Source: Neoconidiobolus thromboides FSU 785
Lineage: Eukaryota; Entomophthoromycota; Entomophthoromycetes; Entomophthorales; Neoconidiobolaceae
NCBI GenBank assembly: GCA_025603075.1
Contig: MU626380.1
Span: 1-62,272, forward strand
Direction of reading: 5' to 3'
DNA length: 62,272 bases
Shown here one piece after another: positions 50,801 to 62,272 of the stretch (within the stretch, counting starts at the first letter, position 1; every line of letters starts with the position of its first letter). Position numbers and translations under genes: made by a program. The notes beneath the pieces were generated by a model, which did not search any database, was not told where the DNA came from, and worked only from the letters and a program-made list of their open reading frames with translations.

Positions 50801-50968
50801 TGTCCTTTTTGGATAAGGACTAAAAAGTTTAAAAAAATGAGAAATGCTTTTCAATAATATTTATTTGATGATAAAATATATATTATTATTTAATTAGCTA
50901 AGTGTTATAAAAATTATTACAGATTTAAAACAATATTTATTCAACACTTAATTTAAATAATAAATACA

Positions 50969-51078
50969 ATATGGGGGGGGGGTGTATTTTTGTTCAAGAA
51001 CCCTATTAACAATTTTTCCGCTCAAATAGTGCTTAAAAGATGTAAAAAGCAATGAAACCAAAAAAATCATCCCCATAT
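50969..51078 (+). mobile_element. MITE-like element, forward, with G-run end
   Basis: Left end ATATGGGGGGGGGGTGTATT (expanded G run), core CCGCTCAAATAGTGCTTAAA, right end TCATCCCCATAT. TA flanks both ends. Confidence 0.85.
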
Positions 51079-51787
51079 CGATTTAACACTTTTTAAATAA
51101 GTGTCTTCATCATTTAATTGAAAAACATTCTATTTTCAAATACTTTGAGATTCTTTTACCACTATACACATAATGTCATACGATTTATTATATTTTAAAA
51201 AAGCTCATAAACTTTAAAACCAAAATAAACTAATTTATACCTTAGTAAGCTTCAAGCTATAATATTTTCATTGTTATGCTTTTTTAAATGCATTTATCTT
51301 GATAAAATAAGCAACGGCTTTACTCTAAAAAACGCATTAACGAAATTGTTATAAATTAGTAATTTACAAATATTGAAATTAGCAAAATAAAAGAATCACT
51401 CCATTGCCAGTTACGTAGCTAAAACATAAATATCTTCTAATTTAACCAATGCTTTTTGTTCAGGGAATGAGTAGGTATACAAAATGGGCGATCAGTTGTG
51501 CTAAAACTAATTTGATAGAAAGTCCTACAAGGAATTGAAACACTGAAGCTATGAGAGGCGTATTACTATATTTGAGGCATCTGATTACAGGCTGTTCTAG
51601 TTGTTTTTATTTACAGTTTATTATAACAAAGGAAGCCCTATCCAAGATTCATAGTTCAAAAAAAGTAAAAGAGCCTCTCCAATTCACTAGAATTAATTTG
51701 TGTCAATGATCTATTTTCAAAACATTCGCAAATTTTTAATTTTATGCAAAACTTAGTCACATTTCAACAATTTCAATAATTTCAACA

Positions 51788-51792
51788 ATTGG
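51788..51792 (-). promoter_or_regulatory. CCAAT box upstream of the CDK gene
   Basis: CAACAATTGGCTAA gives CCAAT on the reverse strand 106 bases before the start codon. Confidence 0.4.
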
Positions 51793-51897
51793 CTAAAATT
51801 ATCCATTCTTGTATTTTTTTAGATTTTAAATTTTGAATCAGTAATAATACATCTTATTGCGATTAAAACGACATATCAAGTGGACAACATTTCAACT

Positions 51898-54800
51898 ATG
51901 TCCAATTTAAAAAATAACTACAATCATACAAAAGAACCAAAACTAGAAAACAAACCGAATAAGAATGAATATTATCCAATATCACAACCAACACAACCAC
52001 ATTATTTACCGATAAACCATTCAATTCCACCAACTATGCCTATTATGACAAGTTATGACATCAACTCATCAACAAACCAATATCGGCCAATAATTCCACC
52101 ACATTATACACCAAACTTACCTTATAATTTGTCTAATCCAACAACATTGTCATCAGCTTCAATACCATTACCGCCACATCCATACCCACCCTATATGTTA
52201 CCATCACATAATCAAGCTGCTTATTATCCACAGCAATATTATATGGATCCGATGAACTATTATAATCATTATAATGCAATGTATTCTCAAGTCTATAATC
52301 ATGAGAATTGGACAAATATTAATAATTCTCAAGCTTATCCAATACCTACAGGTCATTTGCCATCTCATCTATTAGCAGTCAATCCAATAGAAAAAAAATC
52401 AGATGGAGAAAAAAAAGAAATTAATAATGTTACTGGAGAAAAAAGAAAGGAGGGTTGTTTAGAAGAATATAATAATGGGGTTAATAATAAACAGGGGGGA
52501 ATGGGCTATAACACCAAGGGTGGGGAGATGAAGGAGTTGGGATCAGTCAATTTGTATAAAAAGGTATCTCAGATTGGTGAAGGTACATATGGTAAAGTTT
52601 ACAAAGGTTTAAATCAAAGGAATAATGAATATGTGGCATTGAAAGCATTAAGATTAGAAAAAGAAAAGGATGGGGTAAGAAAGTTAAAATTAAAAATTTT
52701 TAGCGTATACTTAATCATATTTGATTTACATAGTTCCCTATAACGGCGACACGAGAAATTAAATTATTACAAAATTTAAAGAATGAAAATGTAGTCCAAT
52801 TACTAGAAATGTTTATTGATAATGAATCTGTTTATATGGTCTTTGAATATATGGATTATGATTTAGCTGGGTTTTTAGCTCATCCTAATGTAAATTTAAA
52901 TGAAGATCATATTCGTCATTTAATGTTACAATTATTTAATGGCTTACAATTTTTACATAAGAAAAAAGTAGCTCATAGAGATCTTAAAGGTAGTTATTAG
53001 AATGATAATTTAATAATAACACTAGTGTTAATATAATGATATTATAACTAGTATATTTTGTATTTATATTCTTACATTTTATTTCTATAGGCTCCAATTT
53101 ATTATTAAATAAAAAAGGACAATTAAAAATAGCGGATTTTGGTTTAGCGCGAATATTAAATCATAAAAATAATATGGATTATACTAATAGAGTGATAACA
53201 CTTTGGTATCGACCACCGGAGCTATTATTAGGTTCAACTAACTATAATACAGAAGTAGATATGTGGGGAGCAGGGTAACTTATTATTTACTATTCTCATA
53301 TTATATAATAATTGTTAATTCACTAGTTGTATCATGATGGAATTATTAAAAGGTAAAGCGTTATTCCCGGGAATGGATGAATTTGATCAATTAGATAAAA
53401 TTTATTCGATTATGGGTACACCAAATGTATCAGATTGGCCAGAGATTGTAGATCTTCCATGGTATCAATTAATTAAAGTTAAAAATCATTATGAACCTAA
53501 ATTTATGGAGATTTGTAAAGGGTAAGTATTTATTATTTATTATATATTTATATTTATTTATTTAAATTAGTTCCATGAGTGATTCTGCATTTGACCTTGT
53601 TAGTAAATTGTTAATGATGGATCCTAAAAAAAGAATTTGTGCTTTAGAAGCCCTAAAGCATGATTTTTTTAAAATTGAATTAAAAGAAGATGTCTTTAAT
53701 TTCCCAGGATTAGAAGGAGATTGGCATGAATTTGAATATAAAGCTTGGAAAAAGGGGAAATTAATTAATCAACATAAAAAAGCTAAACACCAAGATTTAT
53801 CTACAAATGACAGTTTAAATAATAGTACTAATAAAGATACCAAGGATAGTAGTATAGAGAATGTAAGCTCTATTAAGAGTGATAAAATATCGACAATAGT
53901 ACTACAACCTATGACTAATAGCAATGAAAAAGAAAAAGAAATTGATGTTAATTTAATATCAAATAATGAGATAGCTAACTTAATCAATAAAGAAATAACG
54001 GCCGCTAAATTAATAGAAAAAACAAATAAATCAGGTATAAAAGATACGTTGTTAAGCTCAACGTGTATTAAAGAAGCTCTTAAAATAGATACTAATATTA
54101 ATATTCCAATGAATTCTGGAGAAGTTTCAACAGAAATATCAAATCAATCAACACCAAAATTACCTTCTCGTAATCCACCAACACCACCACCACCACCACC
54201 ACCACCACAAGACCAACCTCCACTTCCTAATACTCCACCACCAAAAGCACCAGAATCGTCGGATGAATTTAGTGATAATAACAGTTTTAAGGAGTTTATG
54301 AATCTACCACTAGAACCTCCTGCTAAGAAATATAAAAATTATAATGATAGGGAAGAGAATGATTTAAATGAGAGTGATTCATTAATTGAAACTAATTTGA
54401 AGGATATTGTATTAGATTGTAAATTAGATAAATGTAATAATATAGATAATAATAATTCATATGAAATAAATTTATCTAATATTGAAGGTAATAAAAAGGA
54501 GATAGATGGTAAGTTTATCAATTTAATATTATATTTCTATTAATAATAAATTGAAAATAGAAATGAGAAGTAAACGATTTTTTCCTCAAAGCTATAATCG
54601 TAAGTTGTTAAGTCGATCAAGACATCAATCACCAACAAGCATAATAAATAGTCCATCAGAAGAATCATTATCTGATTCAAAGGGTAAACAAAACGATAAA
54701 AACAAAAAACAATTTAATGATAATCATAGTAATAATAATATCAATTATTCACTTATAAAACAAAATAATCATAATTCATATTTAAAATCACCAATCAAGG

Positions 54801-55534
54801 ATAACTACCATTCAAATTATAGCACATCAAAGTACAATTTAACAACAACAAATAATAATAATAAATCAATAAGATATGATAATAATAAAGTATCACCATT
54901 ACATCATCGAAGACATTATAATGACTATCATTCAACAGATATAGCATATACACATTCTCATTTATCTTCCAGCAGAGGTAGATCTAAAAGTGGTCATCGA
55001 TATAGTACAAAACCAACAAGTTATTATGAAGAATATCAACAAGAAAACGAAAGAAAATATCGGGATTATAAAGATTATAAAGATTATAAAGATTATAAAG
55101 ATTATAAGGATAACAATTATCATTCACATAATACGTATTCAACAAGTAATTATGATACTCATGACACTAGAAGATATTCAGCGTCAATAAGAAATGAATA
55201 TTCTAATAACAATAATAACAATAATAGCAATACTTCTATAAGACATCCATTAAGCAATAGTTATTATCCATCGACTAGTAATAATAATAGAGATTTGAGA
55301 TCAAGTAGAATATTATCATCAAGAGAAGATTATTCAATTAGAAACGATAATCATCGAGACAAAAGAACATCAAAAGATTATTATTCTACTACCATTAATA
55401 ATTATGGAATAGATAATGGAGGAAGAGAATATGATAGGGAAAGAGGAAGGGATAGAGGAGATGATTATTATAAAGGTTCTGGTTATCAACCACCATATTA
55501 TTCCAGTAGATATTCCCATAGATCAAGGAGATAA
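51898..55534 (+). CDS. CTK1/CDK12-like transcription kinase with C-terminal Ser/Arg-rich tail
   Basis: Six exons (51898-52674, 52734-52989, 53091-53274, 53327-53521, 53571-54508, 54561-55534) join to about 1107 residues. Residues 1-215 are Pro/Tyr/Asn-rich. The kinase domain (about 220-510) shows [25 protein letters not shown], the PSTAIRE-position helix PITATRE, HRDLKGSNLLL, DFGLAR, and the T-loop segment [16 protein letters not shown] with its activating Thr. The HRDLKGSN and PIT-x-x-RE wording points to the CTK1/CDK12/CDK9 group that phosphorylates the RNA polymerase II tail with a cyclin K/Ctk2 partner. After it come an acidic Ser/Asn region, a poly-Pro run near 760 and a Ser/Arg/Tyr-rich tail with KDY repeats. 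In CDK12 the RS region is N-terminal. Confidence 0.9.
54179..54247 (+). repeat. (CCA)n poly-Pro codon tract
   Basis: Run of CCA/CCT codons giving [10 protein letters not shown] and nearby Pro-rich sequence in the CDK linker. Confidence 0.85.
55053..55113 (+). repeat. Tandem GATTATAAA units coding DYK repeats
   Basis: About six copies of a 9-base unit encode a run of Asp-Tyr-Lys triplets in the Ser/Arg-rich tail of the CDK. Confidence 0.9.
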
Positions 55535-55878
55535 AAACTAAGAGAAACTAAAGCTAATTAGAAGCTGATTGATGAGATCGAAATAAAGAGATTATAATAT
55601 AAAGATAGTAGTAAGATGAAATAATGAATTAATAGTATTTAATTTTGACAATAGATTTTTTACAATAATTGTAAAAATGAAGGAAATAAAATAGATTAAA
55701 TATAATGAAATTAAGATTAAAATTATTATATATTTGATATATTTTTTAAATGAAATTGAAATTATTACTATAGGATGGTAAACTTCTAACTTAGTTTATA
55801 AGTACTTACAAAAAAGGAACAAAAAAAATAGAAAGAAATCAATTTTAACATAGATGTATATTATATTATATTATATGT
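55535..55878. other. Convergent spacer between CDK and PIK1-like genes
   Basis: 344 bases of AT-rich 3' flank for both genes. Contains A-rich and TATATT stretches only. Confidence 0.55.
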
Positions 55879-58800
55879 TTATAAAATGGAATTGGAATAA
55901 TATTGAAAGGTATCATAAAGTCTAGTAAATACATTACAAGAAGAAGATAATATCAACTTGTCCATCATATCTTCAATAGCTGCATCATTTAAATTTAAAC
56001 AAAATCTTTCCTTTAAATTAGATATGGTTGTTATACCACTTGAAAAACAAGGTAATTTGGAATCTAGTTTTAAAATAATTGTATTAATAAAATATTAATA
56101 AAATAATATATAATCAATATATAAATCAATAACTTACCTTTCTGCATCATTTCAGTTAATAATAAAATGTTATCAGCATATTTCCTTAATAATAAAAATC
56201 CCTTTTTCATCAGTTGTTTAAATTCTTCAAATTTAATGGAATTAACACCACCTAATATATCCAAATATTCTTGAGTCATTTTAAAAGGTGCTAACTCAAA
56301 TCCCACAGAACCCGGAGAATTCGATAGCATAAAACCAAAATCAATATGAACTAAATGACCTTCAGTGTCTACGAGGATGTTCCCATTATGTCGATCACGT
56401 AATTGAAGGATATAAGTAATTAACGAATAACCTACTAAACTTCTCATAAAATTATCTTGTGCTTTTAAAAAGGTAGAACTACTAGGATCACCAAATTCCT
56501 AAATTAAGTAGAAATATCAATAATTTATTAAAAAACTATTAATTAGCAATTCTTTTTTTACCCTAACAAAATGATCATATAATGAATAAATAACACCTTT
56601 AGTATTGTAACCTCTAGCATAGGCATCTTTCTTTAATGAATGAACTGAAATAGTATTCTTAACCATTTCCACAAATCCATTATCTTTGGATGTAATCATT
56701 ATATTAAATAATTTAACAAATATGTTACAATTGTTATCTTTCCAAATACGCTCCATTTCTTGAATTAATTGTAAAGCAAATTGTTCTTGTCTTAAATCCG
56801 CTCCCGTTTTGACTATTAATGGCAATAATTTCCAATTTTTCCTTTCTCCGAAGGGCGATTGTTGACGTATTCGTTTTTCTTTACTTTTCCAATCTTCTTT
56901 AAATACAGCAGCTATTTAAATTAATATAATTTTATATTAGTAACTTAGATTTGAAATAAAAAACCAAATTAATTTTATTACCACTTGGATCATCCCTATT
57001 ATAAACTGTTTTCATTAATTCCTTTTCATCGACTAATTCACCCCCATTACCCTCTCCACCCGAGCCACCAATACCAAACTTCATACCATAAGAATTCATT
57101 TTATCCATCCTATTTTTTTCCAATTGGGCCATTTCATTAATAATTTTTTCCCTGATTAATTCCTTGGAATCGACTTTATAGCTATTTGCTTTAGCTGAAG
57201 TACTTGTTTTTTGTTGATTATCTTTTTTATCTAATGTCAACTGAGCCAACATAACAGCCGCTGTTCTCATTGACTCACTATATTCGTCTTGTGCATTGGA
57301 ACTACGTCGAGATAATACTGATTGAAAATAAATTTGGTTTTGTTGACTATTATTACCCATAGTAACTTCACCTGAAAAAGCATCCGGTAATGGTGTGGTT
57401 TCATAAGCTTAGTTAAAGTTTAAATAAAAAATAAAGAATAAAATAAGAATAAAACTTACAATAAGAATCGGGTATCCCAACAGGTCTCTTTTGTTCTTCT
57501 GCTTTTTCAATTTCAATTCCTTTTTCATCTTCTAATACTTCAATAAATATTAAATAAGGTACCTAATCAAAAATTAAAAATATTAATAGTTAGAAATTGA
57601 ATAACCAATTCATTGAAATTTACTTACTCTTTCAGCCGAATTCAATACTACTGCATCTTTAGAAGAGATCCTTACTACTTTATGATGATAGGAATTTTGA
57701 TTATTAGTCGAACACCAAAGTGGGATACAAATATCGGCTGGTAAATTGTGATTTAATAAAGCCAATTCAGCCTGCAAAGAACTTTGTCTAGAAATTTTTG
57801 GAACTAAACAAAGTCGATTAGAGATACTCATTAAAGTCAATACAAATTGGATTTCGGTATGAAAATAATGCGAATTAATCATTTGTTTACTTGGTCTTCT
57901 TAAAGGGGTATAGTCACTATTTTCTGAATCTGATTCACAAAAATAACCTCTATCTTCACCTTCTGAATCATTAGGTTCCACTTCCCCAAATTTACTTAAA
58001 TCTCCGGAGCCTAGGGATAACCGGTTCTTTTTATTAAATGCTTTATCCGGTATTTGTAATCCAATTTGTTTATTAACCACACTTTTCTTATCCAAATACC
58101 TCAATAATGAGAATGCTTGTCCGTTTCTCAACTCTTCTAAACTAGGTGTTGAAAAAGCAACTAATTGATTTGGATCATATTCATCTGGACTGGGTGGATC
58201 CGTTAATGATACGATTGGTTTGTAACCATCTTTTAACATGTGCATTCCTTTATCGTTATCAGCTGATTTCCTTCTTATATTTGAATCGAACGATAGTTTC
58301 TCATTCATTCTTACACTACTACTAGGGCGTGGTCTAGATTCTATAGTTGGTGGTGGCGCTAAATTATATAATTTTGGTCGACTACCTTCGGCTAAAGCCA
58401 TATCGCTAGCTACTTTAGCTAACTTTGGAGATACTAAAGAAAACATGATACTAGCCATACCCATCATTGCAGGGGCTATATTTTCTTTAATTTTATCTTG
58501 TTTTATTGAAGTTGATATTGAGTTAGTAGAAGAGTTATGTGCTAATGAAGGATTTTTTATACTTAAATTTTGTTCTTGAAATAAGATTTTTTGACATTTT
58601 TTTAAGATTCGTCGACAGATCTTATACCCCGGGTGTAAAACTTGATCCCCTATATCTGAATTATAAGCATCAAAATACCAATAAGTCTAATTCAAGAAGA
58701 AATATCAGAAATGATGATAAGGTTCTATGTTTTATAAAAGTAAATAAAATTACCAATATTGCAAAATGGTTATTAGTTAAACATAAGTTGATTAAAAATA

Positions 58801-59113
58801 ATTCCACTGCTATGGAGTTGGGACGAGTGATTAAGAAATGACTAATTTATAAAAATTAAATTATAAAAATAGTTAATTAACAATTATTAATATAGCATAA
58901 ATGTTCTATAAAAATAGACTAAAAACCAATATTAACTTACCATAATTGAGGTAAAAAAAATATAGTCTCATTATTTGGAAACTCTTTTAATCGATTACAT
59001 AAATAATGTTGAATACCAATATTCTCTGGATAACGATGTAAATAAGATACAGCAAACCAAGGGTTAAAAAATTCACTATTAAATAAACGTAATAATAAGG
59101 AATGACTGGACAT
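55879..59113 (-). CDS. PIK1: Phosphatidylinositol 4-kinase, PIK1 / PI4KB type
   Basis: Eight exons (58941-59113, 58754-58841, 57628-58686, 57460-57562, 56982-57407, 56562-56911, 56138-56498, 55879-56063) join to about 914 residues. The N-terminal lipid-kinase-unique helical region starts MSSHSLLLRLF and continues to TNNHFAIL. A long Ser/Pro-rich linker follows. The catalytic domain begins near LPLIVKTGADLRQEQFALQ, with catalytic loop LRDRHNGNIL (Asp768, Asn773) and activation loop HIDFGF (Asp786). It ends in LPCFSSGITTISNLKERF and TRLYDTFQYYSNSIL, typical of PIK1/PI4KB rather than STT4. It makes PI4P on the Golgi, where ARF1 can recruit it. A frequenin/NCS-1 site was not identified. One acceptor is CTAAG. 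Confidence 0.93.
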
Positions 59114-59477
59114 GAATTGTGATGTTATATTTGTGTTAATTATTCTCTTTCCTTTATATTTCTTCTTTTTGTATTGATATTTAGTTTTAAAACTACTGCA
59201 ATCGTACGTTGGTATTATTAAATAAAAGTTCAAAACAAAATCAATGCTTTGAATTCAATTTGATTTGCTTACTTAAATTCAATTATGATTGATGGTTTTT
59301 TTAAAATTAACACATTTAAAGTTGTTTATTTGGTTAAATAAAATAATTCTAAAATAAATTCAATTTTATAAAGAGTGGTATTAATTGATAATTAACTAAT
59401 TATTAACAATAAAAGTGATTTATTATTGGAACTTTTTATCACTGATTGAATAACTGATAGATTATTTAGATAGTTAT

Positions 59478-59478
<1 letters not shown>

Positions 59479-59529
<51 letters not shown>
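59479..59529 (+). repeat. (TAA)n microsatellite abutting a MITE-like element
   Basis: About 17 units of TAA directly before the element at 59530. Confidence 0.95.
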
Positions 59530-59531
<2 letters not shown>

Positions 59532-59634
59532 TTGAGGATGTTTTTTTGGCTTTATTACTTTTTCCATTTTTTAAGCGCTATTTGAGCAGAAAATTTGTTA
59601 GTAGAAATTTTAAGCATAAAAGTACATCCTTATT
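59530..59634 (-). mobile_element. MITE-like element, reverse
   Basis: CATTGAGGATGTTTTTTTGG, core TTTAAGCGCTATTTGAGCAG, right end TACATCCTTATT. Sits at the edge of the (TAA)n run. Confidence 0.75.
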
Positions 59635-59785
59635 ATTATTGTTTAAAATTATATTAGTTTTTATTACATGAAAATTTGAAATTCAATTTTATATATTAGA
59701 AGGAAATAATTATTTTCTAAATACTTTCTTTTTTTCAACCAATCAGAATTTATTAAGTTAATGTGATTGGACCACATAAAACTGC

Positions 59786-59875
59786 TATAGAGATGTCTTA
59801 AACATTTTGTTCCTTTTCCAAAAATAAAACTTTAAATCTTACCAATTTCACCAGAATAAAAAAACATCCCCCATA
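59786..59875. mobile_element. Possible divergent relative of the MITE-like family
   Basis: Ends TATAGAGATGTCTT and AAAAACATCCCCCATA form the same terminal inverted repeat, but the 60-base interior is different. Either a related subfamily or a chance match. Confidence 0.35.
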
Positions 59876-60005
59876 TTAACTTCAAAAACCAAATACAGAA
59901 TATTCAGAAAGAACCTACTAGAGTTAAAACTAACTCAATATAAAAATAGAATTTTAACATAATAAATTTTAATAAAATAAAGTTTTAATGTAAACTTTTC
60001 TAGGA

Positions 60006-60110
60006 AATGGGGATGTATTTTTTGATTTAAGAATTTTGCTAATAAATTTTCCGCTCAAATAGGGGTCAAAAAATGGAAAAAGTGATGAGACTAAAAAAAA
60101 CATCCTCAAT
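60006..60110 (+). mobile_element. MITE-like element, forward
   Basis: AAATGGGGATGTATTTTTTG, arm TTTAAGAATTTTGCTAA, core CCGCTCAAATAGGGGTCAAA, right end AACATCCTCAAT. Confidence 0.8.
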
Positions 60111-60803
60111 GTTAAAACGATGAGATTGAATATTCATAAGTAAAAATTAACAAAATGATAAAAATTTATATTATATTATTGTTTTTGTTATGCTTTTTGC
60201 TTGCAATTATCAATTGCCAGAGTTTTACACATTTTTCAAAAGGGTGTATACTATAAAAACTTTCTATTTCTATTTCTATTTCATAGTAGTATTAATACTA
60301 AAATATGGTACATCAATAATATATTAGATCATTTAATAAAATTGATTTAAATTGAAGTTCAAACTTAAGCCATTAAACTAAAGATTGAAATAGATAAGAT
60401 CAACTTGATATTTTAAAATTTCAAAGTATAATAGAAAATATTACTAATTAATAAGTAAAACATTTAATATACTAATATAAAAAATAAACTATCATATGTA
60501 ACTACACTAACAATTTAATATATTTTAATAATAACTTCAGTTTTCAACCCAAAATTTTACTATTTAAGTCTTTAACCTTCTTTTCTATATAAAATGGCTA
60601 TATTTAAAATAAACAATATTTCTTACTAAGCCACTGATACATTAACACCAAACTATAATACTCACTACTAAAATCAGTCAACTAAAAATAGCAAATAAAT
60701 TTATACCAATTTAATCTACAAACATATTCAAAATTAATATGTTGTAATACAACTTAACTCATATAAAGCCCTCTAACGCTTCATTAAAAAATCTAAAAAA
60801 ACG

Positions 60804-61409
60804 ATGTTTTATTTCATAACTCTCTTTTTATTAATAAATGTTGACTTTGCCCTTGGAAAACTTCAAGGAGCCCAACATGTCAGCTATCATGAATATTTCG
60901 CTTCCCGTAGTATATTACAAACCAATCCAGTATTTTGTGAGATTCCAATCCAGCAGCTCGATATAGAACATATTACTGCTGTTCAAGGATTAGAATTCAA
61001 AGATTGTGGTACCTGTCTTCGAGTGAAATCTGTCTACAATTCATCCTTAGTTCAATATGTCATGGCTATAGATAAAGGAGGATTAGGATTAGATTTAAAT
61101 ACATTTTCATTTAAAATATTGAAAAATAATCAATTAGATGGTTTAGTTAATGTCAATTGGGAAGTTGTGAACTCATTGTATTGTAAAGATGTAGTGACTG
61201 GAAGCTTTAAATTGCCAGGATATATCAGTAATTTAAGATTACCATATCTGGAAAGTAAGAACGGTGGCAAGGGAAATAAAAGAGTTGAAGAAATTGATGA
61301 GTATCAGGAAAAATCGAAATATCAACCTGTTGTTGATACTAAATCTACGAATACAATTGATGAATCTCAACAAGTAGAAGAATTTGATACATTTGATATT
61401 TATGATTAA
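60804..61409 (+). CDS. Secreted double-psi beta-barrel (expansin/RlpA-like) protein, 201 aa
   Basis: Single exon. Residues 1-18 are a signal peptide (MFYFITLFLLINVDFALG). Residues about 45-130 fit a DPBB fold: CEIPIQQLDIEH, the Cys-rich core CGTCLRVKS, DKGGLGLDLNTFSFKIL in place of the family's D-x-C/S-x-x-x-FD pattern, GLVNVNWEVV and a final Cys. No second (CBM63-like) expansin domain follows. The C-terminal 50 residues are charged and disordered (Glu/Asp/Lys/Gln). Such small DPBB proteins act at cell walls or as secreted effectors. The function here is not known. Convergent with the secreted Tyr-rich gene. Confidence 0.8.
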   Translation: MFYFITLFLLINVDFALGKLQGAQHVSYHEYFASRSILQTNPVFCEIPIQQLDIEHITAVQGLEFKDCGTCLRVKSVYNSSLVQYVMAIDKGGLGLDLNTFSFKILKNNQLDGLVNVNWEVVNSLYCKDVVTGSFKLPGYISNLRLPYLESKNGGKGNKRVEEIDEYQEKSKYQPVVDTKSTNTIDESQQVEEFDTFDIYD

Positions 61410-61509
61410 ATCTAAATTTAAAAATTGATAAAATGAAAAATAAAGTAAATTTATTGAGAATGTTTTATTCGTTTTTATATTATCATAGTTAATTAGTAAG
61501 GAAAGAAGT

Positions 61510-61977
61510 TTAGTAGTTGTTATAATTGTCATTATATCTATTATTGTAGTTATTTCCCTTCCTTGAGTAATCTCCACTATCATAGTTATCATAATCCCTA
61601 TCATAGTCACCCTTATAACCATAGTTATCATAGTTATCGTAATTATCATAATTATCATGATCATGATCGTCATATCCATAGTTATGTTTGTAGTTATTAT
61701 GATATTTCTTATTCCTCATATTATTATTCTTCTTCTTAGGAATTGTTTTCTTTCCACTAATTTCTTCAATTTCTTGAACTTCTTCAACAATCACCTTTCC
61801 TTTATTCGAATTATTAGGTTTATTGATGTTATTATGAGTAAGATCATCCACAATACTTAATGTAGCTGGTGAACTTGCTTCATTTGTCAATAAGCTTAGG
61901 ACATTACCTACAGTGTCATTTGGAACTGGGATAGCCAAAATAGCAGTGATGAGTAAAATAGTAGTAAAAGACTTCAT
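61510..61977 (-). CDS. Secreted Tyr/Asp/Asn/Gly-rich protein, 155 aa
   Basis: Single exon. Signal peptide at about 1-16 (MKSFTTILLITAILAI). A variable middle with Val/Glu and Lys clusters precedes a C-terminal third made of YDN/YDD/GDY repeats with many Tyr and Asp. This composition is seen in extracellular wall, adhesive or spore-coat proteins where Tyr can be cross-linked, but there is no family match I recognise. The repeat region is coded by 9-base units such as GATAACTAT. The overlapping antisense open frame (61239-61679) is a shadow of these repeats. Confidence 0.75.
   Translation of the reverse strand: MKSFTTILLITAILAIPVPNDTVGNVLSLLTNEASSPATLSIVDDLTHNNINKPNNSNKGKVIVEEVQEIEEISGKKTIPKKKNNNMRNKKYHNNYKHNYGYDDHDHDNYDNYDNYDNYGYKGDYDRDYDNYDSGDYSRKGNNYNNRYNDNYNNY
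61596..61690 (-). repeat. GATAACTAT-type tandem units coding YDN repeats
   Basis: Repeated 9-base units ATCATAGTT/ATCGTAATT on the plus strand encode Asn-Tyr-Asp triplets in the secreted Tyr-rich protein. Confidence 0.85.
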
Positions 61978-62272
61978 TTTTTGACTGGGTTTTATATCAA
62001 ATAATGTACTATAATTAATAGTTTTGTTTTTTATAGTTATTTTGAAATGATATTAATTACTTTATATACTATTTATTATTGCTTAGAATTCAAAAACTCA
62101 TTCTAAAACCATGGGATATCAACATTTAAATAATCATTAAAAATGTGAGTATCTTGTTCTATCAACTATAAAAACATGATTTAACATCCATCATATTCAT
62201 TTTACATTTAATTCTAATTTATTTTGACTATTCTTACCAGATTAAAATACCAGTTAGCTTGTTCAGTTTAAA
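61978..62272. other. Upstream flank of the secreted Tyr-rich gene, to window end
   Basis: AT-rich promoter-side sequence; no further gene start can be supported before the window ends. Confidence 0.5.

Larger units (their letters stand above)
47857..51897. other. 4 kb non-coding region upstream of zinc-finger gene 2 and the CDK gene
   Basis: Divergent spacer without supported gene. It holds one inverted-repeat element (50969-51078) and an ATTGG motif at 51788, about 106 bases before the CDK start. The region near 50.6-50.8 kb is pyrimidine-rich. A stretch near 51530-51600 is less AT-rich and could be transcribed, but no RNA family was recognised. Confidence 0.5.
59114..60803. other. Intergenic between PIK1-like and DPBB genes
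   Basis: 1.7 kb divergent spacer with a (TAA)n run, two inverted-repeat elements and a more distant relative. CCAATCAG at 59738-59745 and ATTGG at 59766 are over 600 bases from the PIK1 start and probably not its promoter. Confidence 0.55.

Noticed and set aside
58238-58841. Plus-strand open frames over PIK1
   Set aside because: Antisense to conserved exons of the lipid kinase.

Overview
The window is nuclear DNA from a very AT-rich eukaryote, most likely an early-diverging fungus. Genes are split by many short GT-AG introns, mostly 40-130 bases, that can be joined in frame. The content fits a fungus: an ERMES tether (MMM1), an Acl4-type ribosomal-protein chaperone, an F-box/LRR protein, and C2H2 transcription factors with Asn/Tyr/Ser-rich N-termini. 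Sterol isomerase is the EBP type rather than the ERG2 type familiar from yeasts. I lean towards an Entomophthoromycotina (Conidiobolus-like) genome. That is inference from gene style only; an amoebozoan with Asn-rich proteins is a less likely alternative.

Layout. 1-6.1 kb: two secreted amidase-signature genes in tandem, both on the minus strand, inside a segmental duplication that includes their 5' flanks. 6.6-9.8 kb: an unrecognised helical protein converging on an IFRD-family gene. 11.3-16.1 kb: SNF1/AMPK-alpha kinase, the POLE3/Dpb4 histone-fold subunit, and an F-box/LRR gene. 17.4-23.8 kb: a decayed WD-repeat-like gene, ICT1 (mitoribosome rescue) divergent from a TSTD2-like rhodanese protein, Acl4, and ARF1. 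25.8-33.9 kb: two EBP sterol-isomerase paralogs flanking an Asn/Lys-rich protein, then an intronless Yta7/ATAD2-like AAA protein and MMM1. 36.9-51.9 kb: two related C2H2/CCHC zinc-finger genes isolated in long non-coding deserts. 51.9-59.1 kb: a CTK1/CDK12-like kinase with a C-terminal Ser/Arg-rich tail, and a PIK1/PI4KB lipid kinase. 60.8-62 kb: a secreted double-psi beta-barrel protein and a secreted Tyr/Asp/Asn-rich protein, convergent.

The most striking structure not explained by genes is a family of about 105-base elements with terminal inverted repeats TGGGGATG...CATCCCCA. About 19 copies in both orientations, plus one divergent relative, lie only between genes, some as side-by-side pairs. 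They look like a MITE family. Two or three copies sit in the flank of amidase copy 2 but not in the matching flank of copy 1, so they probably inserted after that duplication.

Other recurring signals are a CCAAT box about 80-150 bases upstream of roughly half the genes, 3' splice sites that are almost all TAG with a minority of AAG and almost no CAG, and AAT microsatellites used as poly-Asn codons. No tRNA, rRNA, CRISPR or transposase gene was seen. Exon joins were worked out by hand from reading frame and protein-family fit.
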